A stretch of 64,000 nt of DNA from Hyphomicrobiales bacterium (GCA_027487245.1 JAIYDY010000055.1:1-64000), one strand, 5' to 3'; shown: positions 44,063 to 53,349, counted from the first letter of the stretch. A program made the numbers and translations. Notes: generated from the letters alone by a model not told the origin.

Positions 44063-44160
44063 GTGTCATCCCCAGCGAGCGATGTGAGGGAAGGGGATCC
44101 GGGCGCTCCGGCGACGTGGATCCCCTTCCCGGCCCGCCAGCGGGCCGCCGGGGATGACAC
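44063..44160. repeat. Composite palindromic intergenic repeat inside the liv operon
   Basis: Nested inverted repeats fill almost the whole livK-livF gap: outer arms GTGTCATCCCC (44063-44073) / GGGGATGACAC (44150-44160), inner arms GGAAGGGGATCC (44089-44100) / GGATCCCCTTCC (44118-44129), and a third hairpin GGCCCGC-CA-GCGGGCC (44131-44146). The words GTCATCCCC and ACGTGGATCCCC recur in dispersed intergenic repeats of alphaproteobacterial genomes, from memory. It may stabilise upstream mRNA or partly terminate. Confidence 0.75.
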
Positions 44161-44183
44161 CCCAGTGCTGAACAGGAGTTCCC

Positions 44184-45029
44184 ATGTCCGCCACTGCCGC
44201 TACCGCTCCCGTTGTTCAGACCGCCGTCGACACGGTGCTGTCGGTGAACAACATCGAGGTCATCTATGACCACGTCATCCTTGTCCTGAAGGGGGTGTCG
44301 CTCACAGTGCCGCGCGGCGGCATTGTCGCGATCCTGGGGGCGAATGGCGCTGGCAAGACCACGACGCTGAAGGCAATCTCCAATCTGCTGAAAGCCGAAC
44401 GCGGCGAAGTCACCAAGGGCTCGATCGAGTTCGAGGGCGAGCGCGTCGACACGATGAGCCCGAACGAACTGGTGCGGCGCGGCTGCATCCAGGTGATGGA
44501 AGGGCGGCATTGCTTCGCCCACCTGACGATCGAGGAAAACCTGCTGACCGGTGCCTTCACCCGGCGCGACGGCAACGCCGCCATCAAGCGCGACCTCGAA
44601 AAGATCTACACGCTGTTCCCGCGCCTGCGCCAGCGCCGGCAGTCCGTGGCCGGATACACCTCGGGCGGCGAGCAGCAGATGTGCGCCGTCGGCCGCGCGA
44701 TGATGTCGAACCCGCGCATGATCCTGCTTGACGAGCCCTCGATGGGGCTGGCCCCGCAGGTGGTCGAGGAGATCTTCGAGATCGTGAAGCGCCTCAACGC
44801 CGAAGAAGGCGTGTCGTTCCTGGTGGCCGAGCAGAACACCAACATGGCTCTGAAATACGCCACCTACGGCTACATCATGGAGACCGGGCGCATCGTCATG
44901 GATGGCGAGGCCAAGTCGCTGCGCGAGAACGAGGACGTCAAGGAGTTCTATCTTGGCGTGTCCGAAGGCGCGAAGAAATCCTTCCGCGAGGTCAAGAGCT
45001 ACAAGCGCCGCAAGCGCTGGCTGGCATGA
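44184..45029 (+). CDS. livF: Branched-chain-type ABC importer ATPase, LivF-like
   Basis: 281 residues: Walker A GANGAGKTTTLKAI, signature YTSGGEQQMCAVGRAMM, Walker B MILLDEPSMGLAP, H-loop switched to Gln (FLVAEQNTNMAL) as usual in LivF-type proteins. The C-terminus is extended by a basic tail (SFREVKSYKRRKRWLA). Its stop overlaps the next gene by 4 bp. Confidence 0.9.
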   Translation: MSATAATAPVVQTAVDTVLSVNNIEVIYDHVILVLKGVSLTVPRGGIVAILGANGAGKTTTLKAISNLLKAERGEVTKGSIEFEGERVDTMSPNELVRRGCIQVMEGRHCFAHLTIEENLLTGAFTRRDGNAAIKRDLEKIYTLFPRLRQRRQSVAGYTSGGEQQMCAVGRAMMSNPRMILLDEPSMGLAPQVVEEIFEIVKRLNAEEGVSFLVAEQNTNMALKYATYGYIMETGRIVMDGEAKSLRENEDVKEFYLGVSEGAKKSFREVKSYKRRKRWLA

Positions 45030-45427
45030 GTGCTGCCATCGAAGCGGTCCTCGATCGCTGGTACGCGGCCCTCAGAAGCGGCGACATGGCCGCGTTTCGG
45101 GGCGTGGCCGCACCCGACATCGTGGTGCGCTGGAATGGCCCGCCTGACCTGATCCCATGGGCGGGCGAGCATCATGGCCTTGAGGCGGCGCTGGCCTTCT
45201 TCGGCAAGGTCGGGGCGGCGCTGGAGATCCTGAGCGTCGCGCCGGTCGAGCGCCTGCTCACCGCCGACAGGGCCCTGCTGGTGCTCGCCGGCCACTGGCG
45301 GGTGCGCGCCACGGGGCAGGAGCTGCACCTGCGCGCCGCCAACCTGTTCAGCTTCCGCGACGGGCTGGTTGTGGCATACGAGGTATTCCCCGATAGCGCG
45401 GCCTTTGTCGGAGCTTTGCGCCCTTGA
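45026..45427 (+). CDS. NTF2-like / SnoaL-type protein
   Basis: 133 residues with the NTF2-like cone fold pattern: IEAVLDRWYAALRSGDMAAFRGVAAPDIVVRWNGP, a central LEAALAFFGKVGAALE and the final strands LHLRAANLFSFRDGLVVAYEVFPDSAAFV. Such domains are isomerases, hydrolases or ligand binders. Translational coupling to livF links it to the metabolism of the imported compound. The exact reaction cannot be told. Confidence 0.75.
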   Translation: MSAAIEAVLDRWYAALRSGDMAAFRGVAAPDIVVRWNGPPDLIPWAGEHHGLEAALAFFGKVGAALEILSVAPVERLLTADRALLVLAGHWRVRATGQELHLRAANLFSFRDGLVVAYEVFPDSAAFVGALRP

Positions 45428-45458
45428 TCCCTGCCAGAAAGAGGGCCACCTAGCGGCC

Positions 45459-46148
45459 ATGCCATTTCTGATTGCCATCGGTGCTGCTTTGGTCCTTGCG
45501 CTCGTGTTTGGTCCGCAGCTGTGGGTGCGGTGGGCCTTGAATACGCATGGCGTTGAAAGGTCCGATCTGCCGGGCACGGGAGGCGAACTGGCGCGCCATC
45601 TGCTGGATGATGCCGGTCTTGGCCATGTCGAGGTCAGCGAAACCGAGACGGGCGACCACTACGACCCCGAGACGCGTTCGGTCCGGTTGTCGCACGCGCA
45701 TTTTTCCGGCAAATCAGTTGCTGCTGTCGCGGTTGCAACACACGAGGTCGCCCATGCCATCCAGCATGCACGCGAAGAGCCCGGCTTCATGCGCCGCATG
45801 TCCGTTGTCAGGAATGTGGCGTGGATCGACCTCATTGCCGGGGTGGTGATGATCAGCAGTCCCCTGTTGTTTTTTCTTTTCAAGGCCCCGGTTTTGATCG
45901 CCGCTCAGGTCGGGTTTGGCGTGCTGCTCCTGCTGATCCGCGTCGTGGTGCATCTTGTAACGCTTCCGATCGAATTCGATGCGAGTTTTCGTAAGGCTCT
46001 GCCGATCCTGGAAGAACGACAGTATCTCTCCGAGGCTGACATGCCCGCCGCGCGGCAGGTGCTGAAGGCAGCGGCGTGGACCTATGTCGCATCGGCGCTT
46101 GCGACCTTGCTGGACGTGATGCGTTGGTTCAGGATTATTCGGTTCTAG
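45459..46148 (+). CDS. Membrane neutral zinc metallopeptidase, YugP family
   Basis: 229 residues: an N-terminal helix (FLIAIGAALVLALVFGPQLWV), the zinc motif HEVAHAIQHA (about 94-103), two further hydrophobic hairpins (WIDLIAGVVMISSPLLFFLF and VGFGVLLLLIRVVVHLVTL) and a last helix. This is the standard 230-residue layout of YugP-type proteins. Role not established. Its place between transporter and PaaK-like genes is unexpected; the ATG at 45459 lies 31 bp after the NTF2-like gene. Confidence 0.85.
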   Translation: MPFLIAIGAALVLALVFGPQLWVRWALNTHGVERSDLPGTGGELARHLLDDAGLGHVEVSETETGDHYDPETRSVRLSHAHFSGKSVAAVAVATHEVAHAIQHAREEPGFMRRMSVVRNVAWIDLIAGVVMISSPLLFFLFKAPVLIAAQVGFGVLLLLIRVVVHLVTLPIEFDASFRKALPILEERQYLSEADMPAARQVLKAAAWTYVASALATLLDVMRWFRIIRF

Positions 46149-46166
46149 TCCCGAGGAAGGATCCGC

Positions 46167-47396
46167 ATGGCCACCCATTTCGATGCGCTGGAGACGCGCC
46201 CGCCAGAGGCGCGGGAAGCCGAGTTGCTGGGGCGCCTCGAAGGCGTGATCGCCGCAGCGATGCAGGCGCCGGCCTATGCCGCCCATCTTGGCGGGGTGGA
46301 CCCGCATGACATCAAGAGCCGGAAGGCACTGGCCCAGTTGCCGATCCAGCGGAAATCGGACCTGCCGGCGCTGCACAAGGCGAACCCGCCTTTTGGTGGC
46401 TTCGTTCCCGGCCATCCGGGCCGGTTCGGACGGCTGTTCACCTCGCCTGGCCCGATCTTCGAGCCGGAGGCGGCGAGGCCCGATCCGTGGGGGGCGGGCC
46501 GGGCCTGCTTTGCGGCCGGCCTGACCTGCGGCGAGGTCGTGCTCAACACCTTCAGCTATCATCTGACGCCGGGCGGTTTCATCTTCGATTCGGGCGCGCG
46601 CGCCGCAGGCTGCGCCGTGATTCCGTCTGGACCGGGCAACACCGAGCAGCAACTGGATGTGATCGACGCGTTCCGGCCCGGTGCCTATGCCGGCACGCCG
46701 GACTTCCTGAAGATCCTGATCGAGGCCGGTCGTGCAGCTGGTCGCCCGGTCAGCATGACGAGGGCTGTGGTATCGGGCGCGGCCTTTCCGCCCAGCCTGC
46801 AGGCCTGGGTCAAGGAGGCGGGCATCGATGCCTACCAGTCCTACGCCACCGCCGATTTCGGCATCATCGCCTACGAGACGGCGGCCCGCTCCGGCATGGT
46901 CGTCAACGAGGACATCATCGTCGAGATCGTCACGCCGGGCACGGGCGATCCGGTCAGGGAAGGTGAGGTCGGCGAGATCGTGATCACCAGCCTCGATCCG
47001 GAGCATCCACTGATCAGGCTGGCGGTGGGCGATCTCACCGCCACGATGCCCGGCGTCAGCGCCTGCGGCCGCACCAACATGCGCATCAGAGGCTGGATGG
47101 GCCGCGCCGACCAGACCGCGAAGATCAAGGGCATGTTCGTCAGACCCGAGCAGGTGGCGGAGATCGCGCGCCGGCATGCGGAGGTGGCGAAGCTCAGGCT
47201 AGTGATCGGCCGTGCCAACGAACTCGACACGATGCTGCTGAAGGCCGAGCTCTATGCCGAGCCGCCAGGCTTCGTCGATGCGCTTGCCGCCTCCCTGCAC
47301 GCCATCACCAAGCTCAAGGGACTGGTCGAGATCGTGCCGCAAGGCTCGCTGCCGCGCGATGGCAAGGTGATTGCCGACGAACGGCCCGTGGGCTGA
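46167..47396 (+). CDS. PaaK-like phenylacetate/aryl-CoA ligase
   Basis: 409 residues. AMP-binding enzyme of the PaaK group: TSPGPIF (modified P-loop), FAAGLTCGEVVLNTFSYHLTPGG, PGNTEQQLDVIDAFRPGAYAGTPDFL, YATADFGIIAYE and the C-terminal RIRGWMGRADQTAKIKGMFVRPEQV lid. It joins CoA to an aryl or related acid with ATP. The canonical SSGTTG loop is weakly conserved, so activity may be altered. Last gene of the same-strand run that starts with the indolepyruvate oxidoreductase. Confidence 0.87.
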   Translation: MATHFDALETRPPEAREAELLGRLEGVIAAAMQAPAYAAHLGGVDPHDIKSRKALAQLPIQRKSDLPALHKANPPFGGFVPGHPGRFGRLFTSPGPIFEPEAARPDPWGAGRACFAAGLTCGEVVLNTFSYHLTPGGFIFDSGARAAGCAVIPSGPGNTEQQLDVIDAFRPGAYAGTPDFLKILIEAGRAAGRPVSMTRAVVSGAAFPPSLQAWVKEAGIDAYQSYATADFGIIAYETAARSGMVVNEDIIVEIVTPGTGDPVREGEVGEIVITSLDPEHPLIRLAVGDLTATMPGVSACGRTNMRIRGWMGRADQTAKIKGMFVRPEQVAEIARRHAEVAKLRLVIGRANELDTMLLKAELYAEPPGFVDALAASLHAITKLKGLVEIVPQGSLPRDGKVIADERPVG

Positions 47397-47474
47397 GCCC
47401 TGATCAGGGGAGCCCATCCCCTTCATGGCGGGGTCGCCCTTCACAGCCGGCTCGCGAGGCCCTACATGCAAAGG

Positions 47475-47640
47475 GCGGGGCTGCCCGGTTCGTCAGGGAA
47501 ATGTATCCCCGGGCCCTTATTGATCCGTCCGGGAGCTGTTCCTGACCTGGCCCGTGGGCCAGGACAAACGGCGCCCACCTACATTGTAGGTGTCCCGGGA
47601 TCGAAAACCCAACGGCCATGGTGGCTCCGCAACCCTTTCC
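47475..47640 (+). ncRNA. ssrS: 6S RNA
   Basis: The core CTGTTCCTGACCTGG ... CCAGGACAAACGGCGCCCACC matches alphaproteobacterial 6S RNAs from memory. The central stem CCTGGCCC-GT-GGGCCAGG is perfect, CACCTACATTGTAGGTG forms a hairpin, and ATCCC / GGGAT (47505 and 47597 regions) form the inner closing stem. GGGGCTGCC (47477-47485) pairs, with GU wobble, with GGTGGCTCC (47620-47628) as the outer stem, giving about 160 nt. It lies right before the 5-FCL gene, the usual ssrS location. It binds sigma-70 RNA polymerase. Ends are approximate. Confidence 0.85.
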
Positions 47641-47651
47641 GTTCCCGAGCA

Positions 47652-48284
47652 ATGCCGGACAGTCCTGCAATGGCCGACCATGCCCTGAAGGCCGCGATGC
47701 GCCTTGATGCCGTCCGGCGGCGCGACGGGCTTGATCTCGACGACCGGCTGGAATGGGATCAGCAGATCAGTGACGGATTGCTCGCATCCGGCCTGCTCGC
47801 CCCGGTGCGCGGGGTGGTGGCCGGCTACTGGCCGATGCGCTCGGAGGCTGACCCGCGCCCCGTCATGGTGGCGCTGAAGGAACTGGGCGTATCGCTGGCC
47901 CTGCCCGCGATGCACAAGCCTGGCGGGACCTTCGCCAGCGAGGTGCTGTTCCGCCCGTGGATGCCATGGGAGCCGCTGGTGCCCGGCGGTTTCGGGACGC
48001 TTGTGCCCATGCCCGAGACCGGCACGGTCGAGCCTGCGGTGCTGCTCGTGCCGCTGCTGGCTTTCGACGCGCAAGGCCGGCGTCTGGGCTATGGCAAAGG
48101 CCACTACGACCGTGCCATCGCGCGGCTGCAAGCCAAGACGGATGTGCTGACCATTGGCGTGGCCTACGCGGCCCAGGAGGTCGCGGCGGTGCCGACCGAG
48201 CCGCATGACAGGGGGCTTGACGCCATCGTCACCGAGCGCGGCGTGATCGTGACGCGCACCGGGAAGGGCATGCCCGAGCGATGA
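47652..48284 (+). CDS. 5-formyltetrahydrofolate cyclo-ligase
   Basis: 210 residues. It converts 5-formyl-THF to methenyl-THF with ATP. Features include an Arg/Lys-rich helix, VRGVVAGYWPMRSEADPRP, LVPLLAFDAQGRRLGYGKGHYDRAIA (the ATP/substrate motif GYGKGHYDR) and the closing EPHDRGLDAIVTERGVI. Start: ATG at 47652, just after the 6S RNA; the frame is open further up only because it crosses the RNA. The family name in E. coli is ygfA/fau. Confidence 0.92.
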   Translation: MPDSPAMADHALKAAMRLDAVRRRDGLDLDDRLEWDQQISDGLLASGLLAPVRGVVAGYWPMRSEADPRPVMVALKELGVSLALPAMHKPGGTFASEVLFRPWMPWEPLVPGGFGTLVPMPETGTVEPAVLLVPLLAFDAQGRRLGYGKGHYDRAIARLQAKTDVLTIGVAYAAQEVAAVPTEPHDRGLDAIVTERGVIVTRTGKGMPER

Positions 48285-48398
48285 ACCCAGAACCCGTGCT
48301 GCCGCGTGATGCGTTGACCTTTCGCAGGTTTCCGGCACAAGTCGCTGGCTGTCCCGCCGACCGCGCCCTGCAACCCGTCCCGAGCCGAGCCCTGCCGC

Positions 48399-49223
48399 AT
48401 GCGCCTTCTGTTTCTTGGTGATGTTGTCGGCCGGCCCGGCCGGATTGCGCTGACAGAAAGGCTGCCGCAACTCAGGGCGCGCTGGGGCCTCGATTGCGTG
48501 GTGGTCAATGGCGAGAACGCCGCGGCCGGCTATGGCATCACCGAGGCGATCTGTCAGGAAATCCTCGATGCGGGGGCCGATGCGGTGACGCTGGGCAACC
48601 ATTCGTGGGACCAGCGCGAGGCCCTGGTGTTCATCGAACGGCAGCCACGCCTGGTGCGTCCCGCCAATTACCCGCCCGGAACACCGGGGCGTGGCGCTGC
48701 CATGGTCGAGACGGACAAGGGCCAGCGCGTTCTGGTGGTCAATGCCATGGGGCGTGTCGAGATGGAGCCGCTCGATTGCCCGTTCCGCGCCGTCGAGGAG
48801 GCCATCGGCCAGGCCCCTCTGCGCGAGGTGGTCGATGCCATCGTGCTCGACATCCATGCCGAGGCAACCAGCGAGAAGCAGGCTTTCGGCTGGAACTTCG
48901 ATGGCCGGGTCTCCCTCACGGTCGGTACCCACACCCATGTGCCGACGGCCGACACCCGCATCCTGCCCGGCGGATCGGCCTTCCAGACCGATGCTGGCAT
49001 GTGCGGCGACTACCATTCCGTGATCGGGTTCGACCGGCACGAGCCCGTTCGCCGGCTGATCCAGAAGACGCCGCTGCAACGCTGGGAGGCGGCGAGCGGC
49101 AAGGGCACGCTGTGCGGCGTGGCGGTGGAGACCGATGACCGCACGGGGCTGGCGATCAAGGTCTCGCCTGTTCGCATCGGCCCCGGTCTGGTCGAGCATT
49201 GGCCCGCTTTCTGGGAGGCCTGA
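48399..49223 (+). CDS. YmdB-family metallophosphoesterase
   Basis: 274 residues: MRLLFLGDVVGRPGR, VVVNGENAAAGYGIT, LGNHSWDQ, THTHVPTAD carry the di-metal ligands of the YmdB/TIGR00282 group. These hydrolyse 2',3'-cyclic nucleotides and influence RNA turnover in Bacillus. Cytoplasmic. It begins 114 bp after 5-FCL and ends 3 bp before the ExoD gene. Confidence 0.92.
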   Translation: MRLLFLGDVVGRPGRIALTERLPQLRARWGLDCVVVNGENAAAGYGITEAICQEILDAGADAVTLGNHSWDQREALVFIERQPRLVRPANYPPGTPGRGAAMVETDKGQRVLVVNAMGRVEMEPLDCPFRAVEEAIGQAPLREVVDAIVLDIHAEATSEKQAFGWNFDGRVSLTVGTHTHVPTADTRILPGGSAFQTDAGMCGDYHSVIGFDRHEPVRRLIQKTPLQRWEAASGKGTLCGVAVETDDRTGLAIKVSPVRIGPGLVEHWPAFWEA

Positions 49224-49226
49224 GCG

Positions 49227-49877
49227 GTGAGTGACGGCGACGACACCCCGGCATCCGACTCGCAACTGCTCGAACATGCCCGGGCCAGCACCATCCTGCG
49301 CCATCTCGCCGACAAGCACGAGGCCGAGACGATCAGCATCGGGCAGATGACGGAAGCGTTCGGCGAGCGCGCCTTCGGCATCCTGATGATCGTGTTCTGC
49401 CTGCCGAACATGGTGCCGGTGCCGGCCATTGGTGCTCTTTTCGGCATTCCCTTGCTGCTGATTGCTCTGCAAATGGCTTTGGGACGGCCGAAGCCTTGGC
49501 TGCCACGCGTCATCGAAAACAGGTCTATCCAGCATGCCTCGCTGGTGAAGATGGTCAATGTCGTCGAACCGCGCATGCGGCGGGTCGAGGAGGCCTTGAA
49601 GCCGCGCTGGATCTTCCTGTTTTCGCCGATCATGGACAAGGCCATCGGCGTTCTGGCCATGCTCTGCGCGATCTCGATCATCATCCCGCTCCCCGGAAGC
49701 AATTTCCCGCCAGCGATCGCCCTGATCCTGATCTCGCTGGCGGTCACCCAGGAAGACGGGCTCTATCTGTGTTTGGGGGCGCTGATCGGGATTGCCGGCG
49801 TCACCTACACGACAGTCGTGATCGGTGGTCTGGCCTATGCCGGCTGGTTCGCGCTGATGCGCGTCATTGGAATCTGA
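49227..49877 (+). CDS. ExoD-family membrane protein
   Basis: 216 residues. The ExoD hallmark ISIGQMTEAFGERAFGILMIVFCLPNMVPVPAIGALFGIPLL leads to about five hydrophobic segments in all (e.g. AIGVLAMLCAISIIIPLP, ALIGIAGVTYTTVVIGGLAYAG). ExoD of Sinorhizobium affects exopolysaccharide and alkaline tolerance. GTG start, 3 bp after the phosphoesterase stop, so coupled. Confidence 0.85.
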   Translation: MSDGDDTPASDSQLLEHARASTILRHLADKHEAETISIGQMTEAFGERAFGILMIVFCLPNMVPVPAIGALFGIPLLLIALQMALGRPKPWLPRVIENRSIQHASLVKMVNVVEPRMRRVEEALKPRWIFLFSPIMDKAIGVLAMLCAISIIIPLPGSNFPPAIALILISLAVTQEDGLYLCLGALIGIAGVTYTTVVIGGLAYAGWFALMRVIGI

Positions 49878-49998
49878 GCTCCCCGCTCGGCGCTTCTCAA
49901 TCGCCTGAGCTTTGCTATAAGCCGGCCAAGAACAGATCATCCACACGCAGCAGGGGCGCCTTTCGGCGCCGTGCCGCGCCGTCGACAGGGAGGCTCCG

Positions 49999-50745
49999 TT
50001 GGCCGGGCATTCGCAATTCAAGAACATCATGCACCGCAAGGGCAAGCAGGACAAAGTCCGCTCGAAGATCTTTGGCAAGCTCGGTCGTGAAATCACCGTC
50101 GCTGCGAAGCTCGGGATGCCTGACCCTGCCATGAACCCGCGCCTGCGCATGGCTGTGCTGGCCGCGCGCGCCGAGAACATGCCCAAGGACAACATCGAGC
50201 GCGCCATCAAGAAGGCCGCCGGCAATGACAGCGAGAACTACGACGAAGTGCGCTACGAGGGGCGCGGCCCCGGCGGCGTGATGATGATCGTCGAGGCACT
50301 GACCGACAACCGCAACCGCACAGGCTCGAATGTGCGTTCGTATTTCTCCAAGGCAGGCGGCGAACTGGGGGCCACCGGCTCGGCCACCTTCATGTTCGAC
50401 CGGCTCGGCGAGATCACCTATCCGGCACAGGCGGGCGATGCGGACACGGTGATGGAAGCCGCGATCGAGGCCGGAGCCGACGATGTGCAATCCGACGAGA
50501 ACGGCCACACCATTACCTGCGGCTTTGCCGACCTGTCCGAGGTCTCCAAGGCGCTCGAAACGCGGCTCGGCCCGCCGGCCACGGCCAAATCCGTGTGGAA
50601 GCCGCAGAACCTCGTGATGCTCGACGAGGAGAGGGCGCAATCGGTGATGAAGCTGCTCGACATCATGGAGAACGACGATGATGTGCAGAACATCTTCTCG
50701 AACTTCGAGGTCTCCGACGAGGTCATGGCGCGCCTGACCTCCTGA
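49999..50745 (+). CDS. yebC: YebC/PmpR-family DNA- and ribosome-associated protein
   Basis: 248 residues with the invariant start [39 protein letters not shown] and [16 protein letters not shown]. It begins with TTG at 49999 behind AGGGAGG, where most homologues have ATG. YebC proteins regulate transcription or help ribosomes through proline tracts. In many genomes it stands just before ruvC, as here apart from one inserted opposite-strand gene. Confidence 0.93.
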   Translation: MAGHSQFKNIMHRKGKQDKVRSKIFGKLGREITVAAKLGMPDPAMNPRLRMAVLAARAENMPKDNIERAIKKAAGNDSENYDEVRYEGRGPGGVMMIVEALTDNRNRTGSNVRSYFSKAGGELGATGSATFMFDRLGEITYPAQAGDADTVMEAAIEAGADDVQSDENGHTITCGFADLSEVSKALETRLGPPATAKSVWKPQNLVMLDEERAQSVMKLLDIMENDDDVQNIFSNFEVSDEVMARLTS

Positions 50746-50750
50746 TCCGG

Positions 50751-51539
50751 TCAGCCACGCCCCAGCCAGCCGTCCCAGAGCGGCAGGCTGATCAGCGCAG
50801 CCAACGTGATCACGCCATAGGCGATGCGGCGGAAGGTGCCTTCGCTGGCGAAACGGTAGAGGCTGGCGCCCACCACGATGCCGAGGCCGTAGGGCAGAAG
50901 CAGCGGCACGGCCTTCCAGAGCGCAGCCACGGTCAGGATGCCGTTCCAGCTCAGCAGCAGGCCGGAGACCAGCGTGGCGCAGGCGAAGTAGGTCACCAGA
51001 TCGTGGCGCATCTGCACGGCGGACTTGTTCTGCGCGCTCAGCCAGAAGATCGCCAGCGGCATGCCGCCGAGTTGGGCAAGGCCGGCCCCGAGCCCTGACA
51101 GGCCGCCGACGCCGAACGACAGTCTCAGGCCGGGTTTGCCACGCCAGCGCCAGCCGGCCGCCAGCGCCAGCACCGCCGCGATGATCAGGCCGGCGATCAG
51201 CCAGCGCATCACCGATGAGGGCAGGTTGAGCAGCAGCCACAGGCCCAGCGGCAGGGTCACGGTTGCCCCGATGAGCAGAGGCAGCACCTCGCGCCATGCA
51301 GCATGCTTCAGCGAGCGCGCCGCGAGTGGCAGCGCAAACGGCGCATCCAGTGCCCAGATCAGGGCCGCCGCCAGCGGCAGCGGCACCACCAGCCCGGCCA
51401 GCGGCATGAAGATCATCGCAAAGCCGAAACCGGTGAAGCCGCGCACCAGCCCGCCCATCAGCGCTGCAAGACCAAGCACCGTCAAGGTGCGGTCGAAGCC
51501 TTGCGGGGCCAGCGCCTCGAACATCTCTTCCATGGCCAT
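50751..51539 (-). CDS. TauE/SafE-family membrane transporter
   Basis: 262 residues, about eight helices in two repeats: [24 protein letters not shown] and [25 protein letters not shown] are the TauE repeats. The family exports sulfite, sulfoacetate or other anions. The gene is convergent with yebC (5 bp apart) and divergent from ruvC, interrupting the usual yebC-ruvC order. Start at 51539 or 51533. Confidence 0.87.
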   Translation of the reverse strand: MAMEEMFEALAPQGFDRTLTVLGLAALMGGLVRGFTGFGFAMIFMPLAGLVVPLPLAAALIWALDAPFALPLAARSLKHAAWREVLPLLIGATVTLPLGLWLLLNLPSSVMRWLIAGLIIAAVLALAAGWRWRGKPGLRLSFGVGGLSGLGAGLAQLGGMPLAIFWLSAQNKSAVQMRHDLVTYFACATLVSGLLLSWNGILTVAALWKAVPLLLPYGLGIVVGASLYRFASEGTFRRIAYGVITLAALISLPLWDGWLGRG

Positions 51540-51608
51540 GTCCTGTCAGGCCGACCCGTTGCGCGCAAGGCACATTCAGGATCAGCGTGTCAGGCTATAC
51601 GCTCTGGC

Positions 51609-52118
51609 ATGGCGAACACGATTCGGATCCTCGGGATTGATCCCGGGCTGCGCAAGACGGGCTGGGGAATCATCGTGCAGGACGGCACGCGCCTGAGCTT
51701 TGTCGCTTGTGGAACCGTGACAAGCGACAACACCCTCTCCACCGCCGAGCGTCTCAGGCAGTTGCATGACGGGTTGTCGGAGGTGATGGGTCAGTATCGG
51801 CCCGATGAGGTTGCGGTCGAGGAGACCTTTGTCAACAAGGACGCGCAGGCGACACTGAAGCTCGGCCATGCGCGGGGCGTGGCGTTGCTGGTGCCGGCGC
51901 TGAGCGGTCTTGCCGTTGCTGAGTATGCGGCCAATCTTGTCAAGAAAACCGTGGTCGGCAATGGTCATGCCGACAAGAAACAGATCGGTATGATGATCAA
52001 GGTTCTGTTGCCAAAATCAGATCCGAAGACAGAAGATGCGGCTGATGCCCTTGCAATTGCCATAACTCACGCGCAGCACCGGGGTGCTCGCGCACTTCGT
52101 GAACGCATGTTACAGTAA
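51609..52118 (+). CDS. ruvC: Holliday junction resolvase RuvC
   Basis: 169 residues: RNase-H fold with acidic residues in [34 protein letters not shown] and the closing [18 protein letters not shown]. It cuts Holliday junctions as a dimer. Start ATG at 51609 (MANTIRILG); the frame is open upstream over the TauE shadow. It is followed by ruvA after 51 bp. Confidence 0.95.
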   Translation: MANTIRILGIDPGLRKTGWGIIVQDGTRLSFVACGTVTSDNTLSTAERLRQLHDGLSEVMGQYRPDEVAVEETFVNKDAQATLKLGHARGVALLVPALSGLAVAEYAANLVKKTVVGNGHADKKQIGMMIKVLLPKSDPKTEDAADALAIAITHAQHRGARALRERMLQ

Positions 52119-52169
52119 ACTAACTTCCGCTTACGTCACAGGGCGGGCCTTTTGCTTTTGGATGGCAAC

Positions 52170-52787
52170 ATGATCGGCAAGCTGAAGGGCCAAATCGATT
52201 CATATGGCGAGGATTTCGTCATCGTCGACGTGCATGGCGTGGGCTACGTGGTGTTCTGCTCGTCAAGGACGTTGCAGGCCCTGCCACCGGTCGGTGAGGC
52301 TGTGACTGTCTGGATCGAGACCCAGGTGCGAGAAGATGCCATCCGCCTGTTCGGCTTTCGCAGCGAGGCCGAGCAGAACTGGTTTCGTCTGTTGCAGAGC
52401 GTGCAGGGGGTCGGGGCCAAGGTGGCGCTGGCGATCCAGTCGACGCTCGAACCCGGTGCCCTGGCAACTGCCATCGCCACAGGGGACAAGGCGCAGGTGG
52501 CGCGGGCCAATGGTGTCGGCCCGAAGCTCGCCCAGCGCATCTGCGTGGAATTGAAGGACAAGGCGCCGGCTTTCGGCATGGTCGATCCTGCCCTGATGCA
52601 GTTGTCAGGAGCGATCGAGGCGAAAGCCCTGCCGCGTCCGGTCAGCGATGCGATCTCCGCGCTGACCAATCTGGGTTATCCGCAGGCGCAGGCCCAGTCG
52701 GCCATCGCGGCGGCCATGACAGCGCTCGGAGACGGCGCGGAAACCGGACAACTGATCCGGCAAGGATTGAAGGAATTGGCGAAATGA
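52170..52787 (+). CDS. ruvA: Holliday junction branch migration protein RuvA
   Basis: 205 residues: OB-fold N-domain ([28 protein letters not shown]), two helix-hairpin-helix motifs ([31 protein letters not shown]) and the C-terminal RuvB-binding domain ([20 protein letters not shown]). The ATG at 52170 gives the standard N-terminus; the TTG at 52152 is rejected. Its end overlaps the GNAT gene by 4 bp. Confidence 0.95.
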   Translation: MIGKLKGQIDSYGEDFVIVDVHGVGYVVFCSSRTLQALPPVGEAVTVWIETQVREDAIRLFGFRSEAEQNWFRLLQSVQGVGAKVALAIQSTLEPGALATAIATGDKAQVARANGVGPKLAQRICVELKDKAPAFGMVDPALMQLSGAIEAKALPRPVSDAISALTNLGYPQAQAQSAIAAAMTALGDGAETGQLIRQGLKELAK

Positions 52788-53290
52788 CCGCCCGCCCGAA
52801 GACGGATGACGCTGCACCGATCAGTGTCATACCCTATCTCGATTACGAGACGGCCCGCAGCCTGCTGATCAATCAGTGGGGTGACGATGCGCTGGTGTTC
52901 GGCGGCAAGGCGCACACGGCCAGCGAGATGACGTTGAAGGCTGCCTTCTCGGCCGACGGCAAGCTCGGCGGCGTCGCCTACTACCGCATGAACGGCATGG
53001 TTGCCCTGCTGGGGGCCATCGTGGTGACGGATGGCGGGCGCGGCATGGGCACGGCATTGTTCAACGCCGTCGCCGATGAAGCGCGCGCGCATAAAATGAA
53101 GCGGCTCCGCGCCATCACCACCAATGACAATTTCGAGGCCATGGCCTTCTTCCAGAAGCGCGGCATGCGCTTCATGTCGATGTTCCCCGGCGGTGTCGAT
53201 GCCTACCGGGCCTTCAAGCCGGGGCTGAGGGAGCTAGGCTTCCACGGCATCTCCTGCCGCGATGTGTTCGAACTCGAACTCGATCTGTGA
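52784..53290 (+). CDS. GNAT-family N-acetyltransferase inserted between ruvA and ruvB
   Basis: 168 residues. The acetyl-CoA pyrophosphate loop is [33 protein letters not shown], followed by [22 protein letters not shown], the usual GNAT C-half. No target is predictable. It overlaps ruvA by 4 bp and precedes ruvB by 59 bp, so it should be expressed with the recombination genes. Confidence 0.85.
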   Translation: MTARPKTDDAAPISVIPYLDYETARSLLINQWGDDALVFGGKAHTASEMTLKAAFSADGKLGGVAYYRMNGMVALLGAIVVTDGGRGMGTALFNAVADEARAHKMKRLRAITTNDNFEAMAFFQKRGMRFMSMFPGGVDAYRAFKPGLRELGFHGISCRDVFELELDL

Positions 53291-53349
53291 GGCAGCCCGG
53301 ACCGGGACACTGGCTTGCGCGCTCGCGCAAATAGCGCCAAACAGCGCAG

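Noticed and set aside
44063..44160. CRISPR-like repeat
   Set aside because: The arms are inverted, not direct, and there are no spacers or cas genes.
49955..49970. GGCGCC-TTTC-GGCGCC hairpin as the terminator of exoD
   Set aside because: The stem is 6 bp and no T-run follows; it may be a minor structure in the yebC leader.
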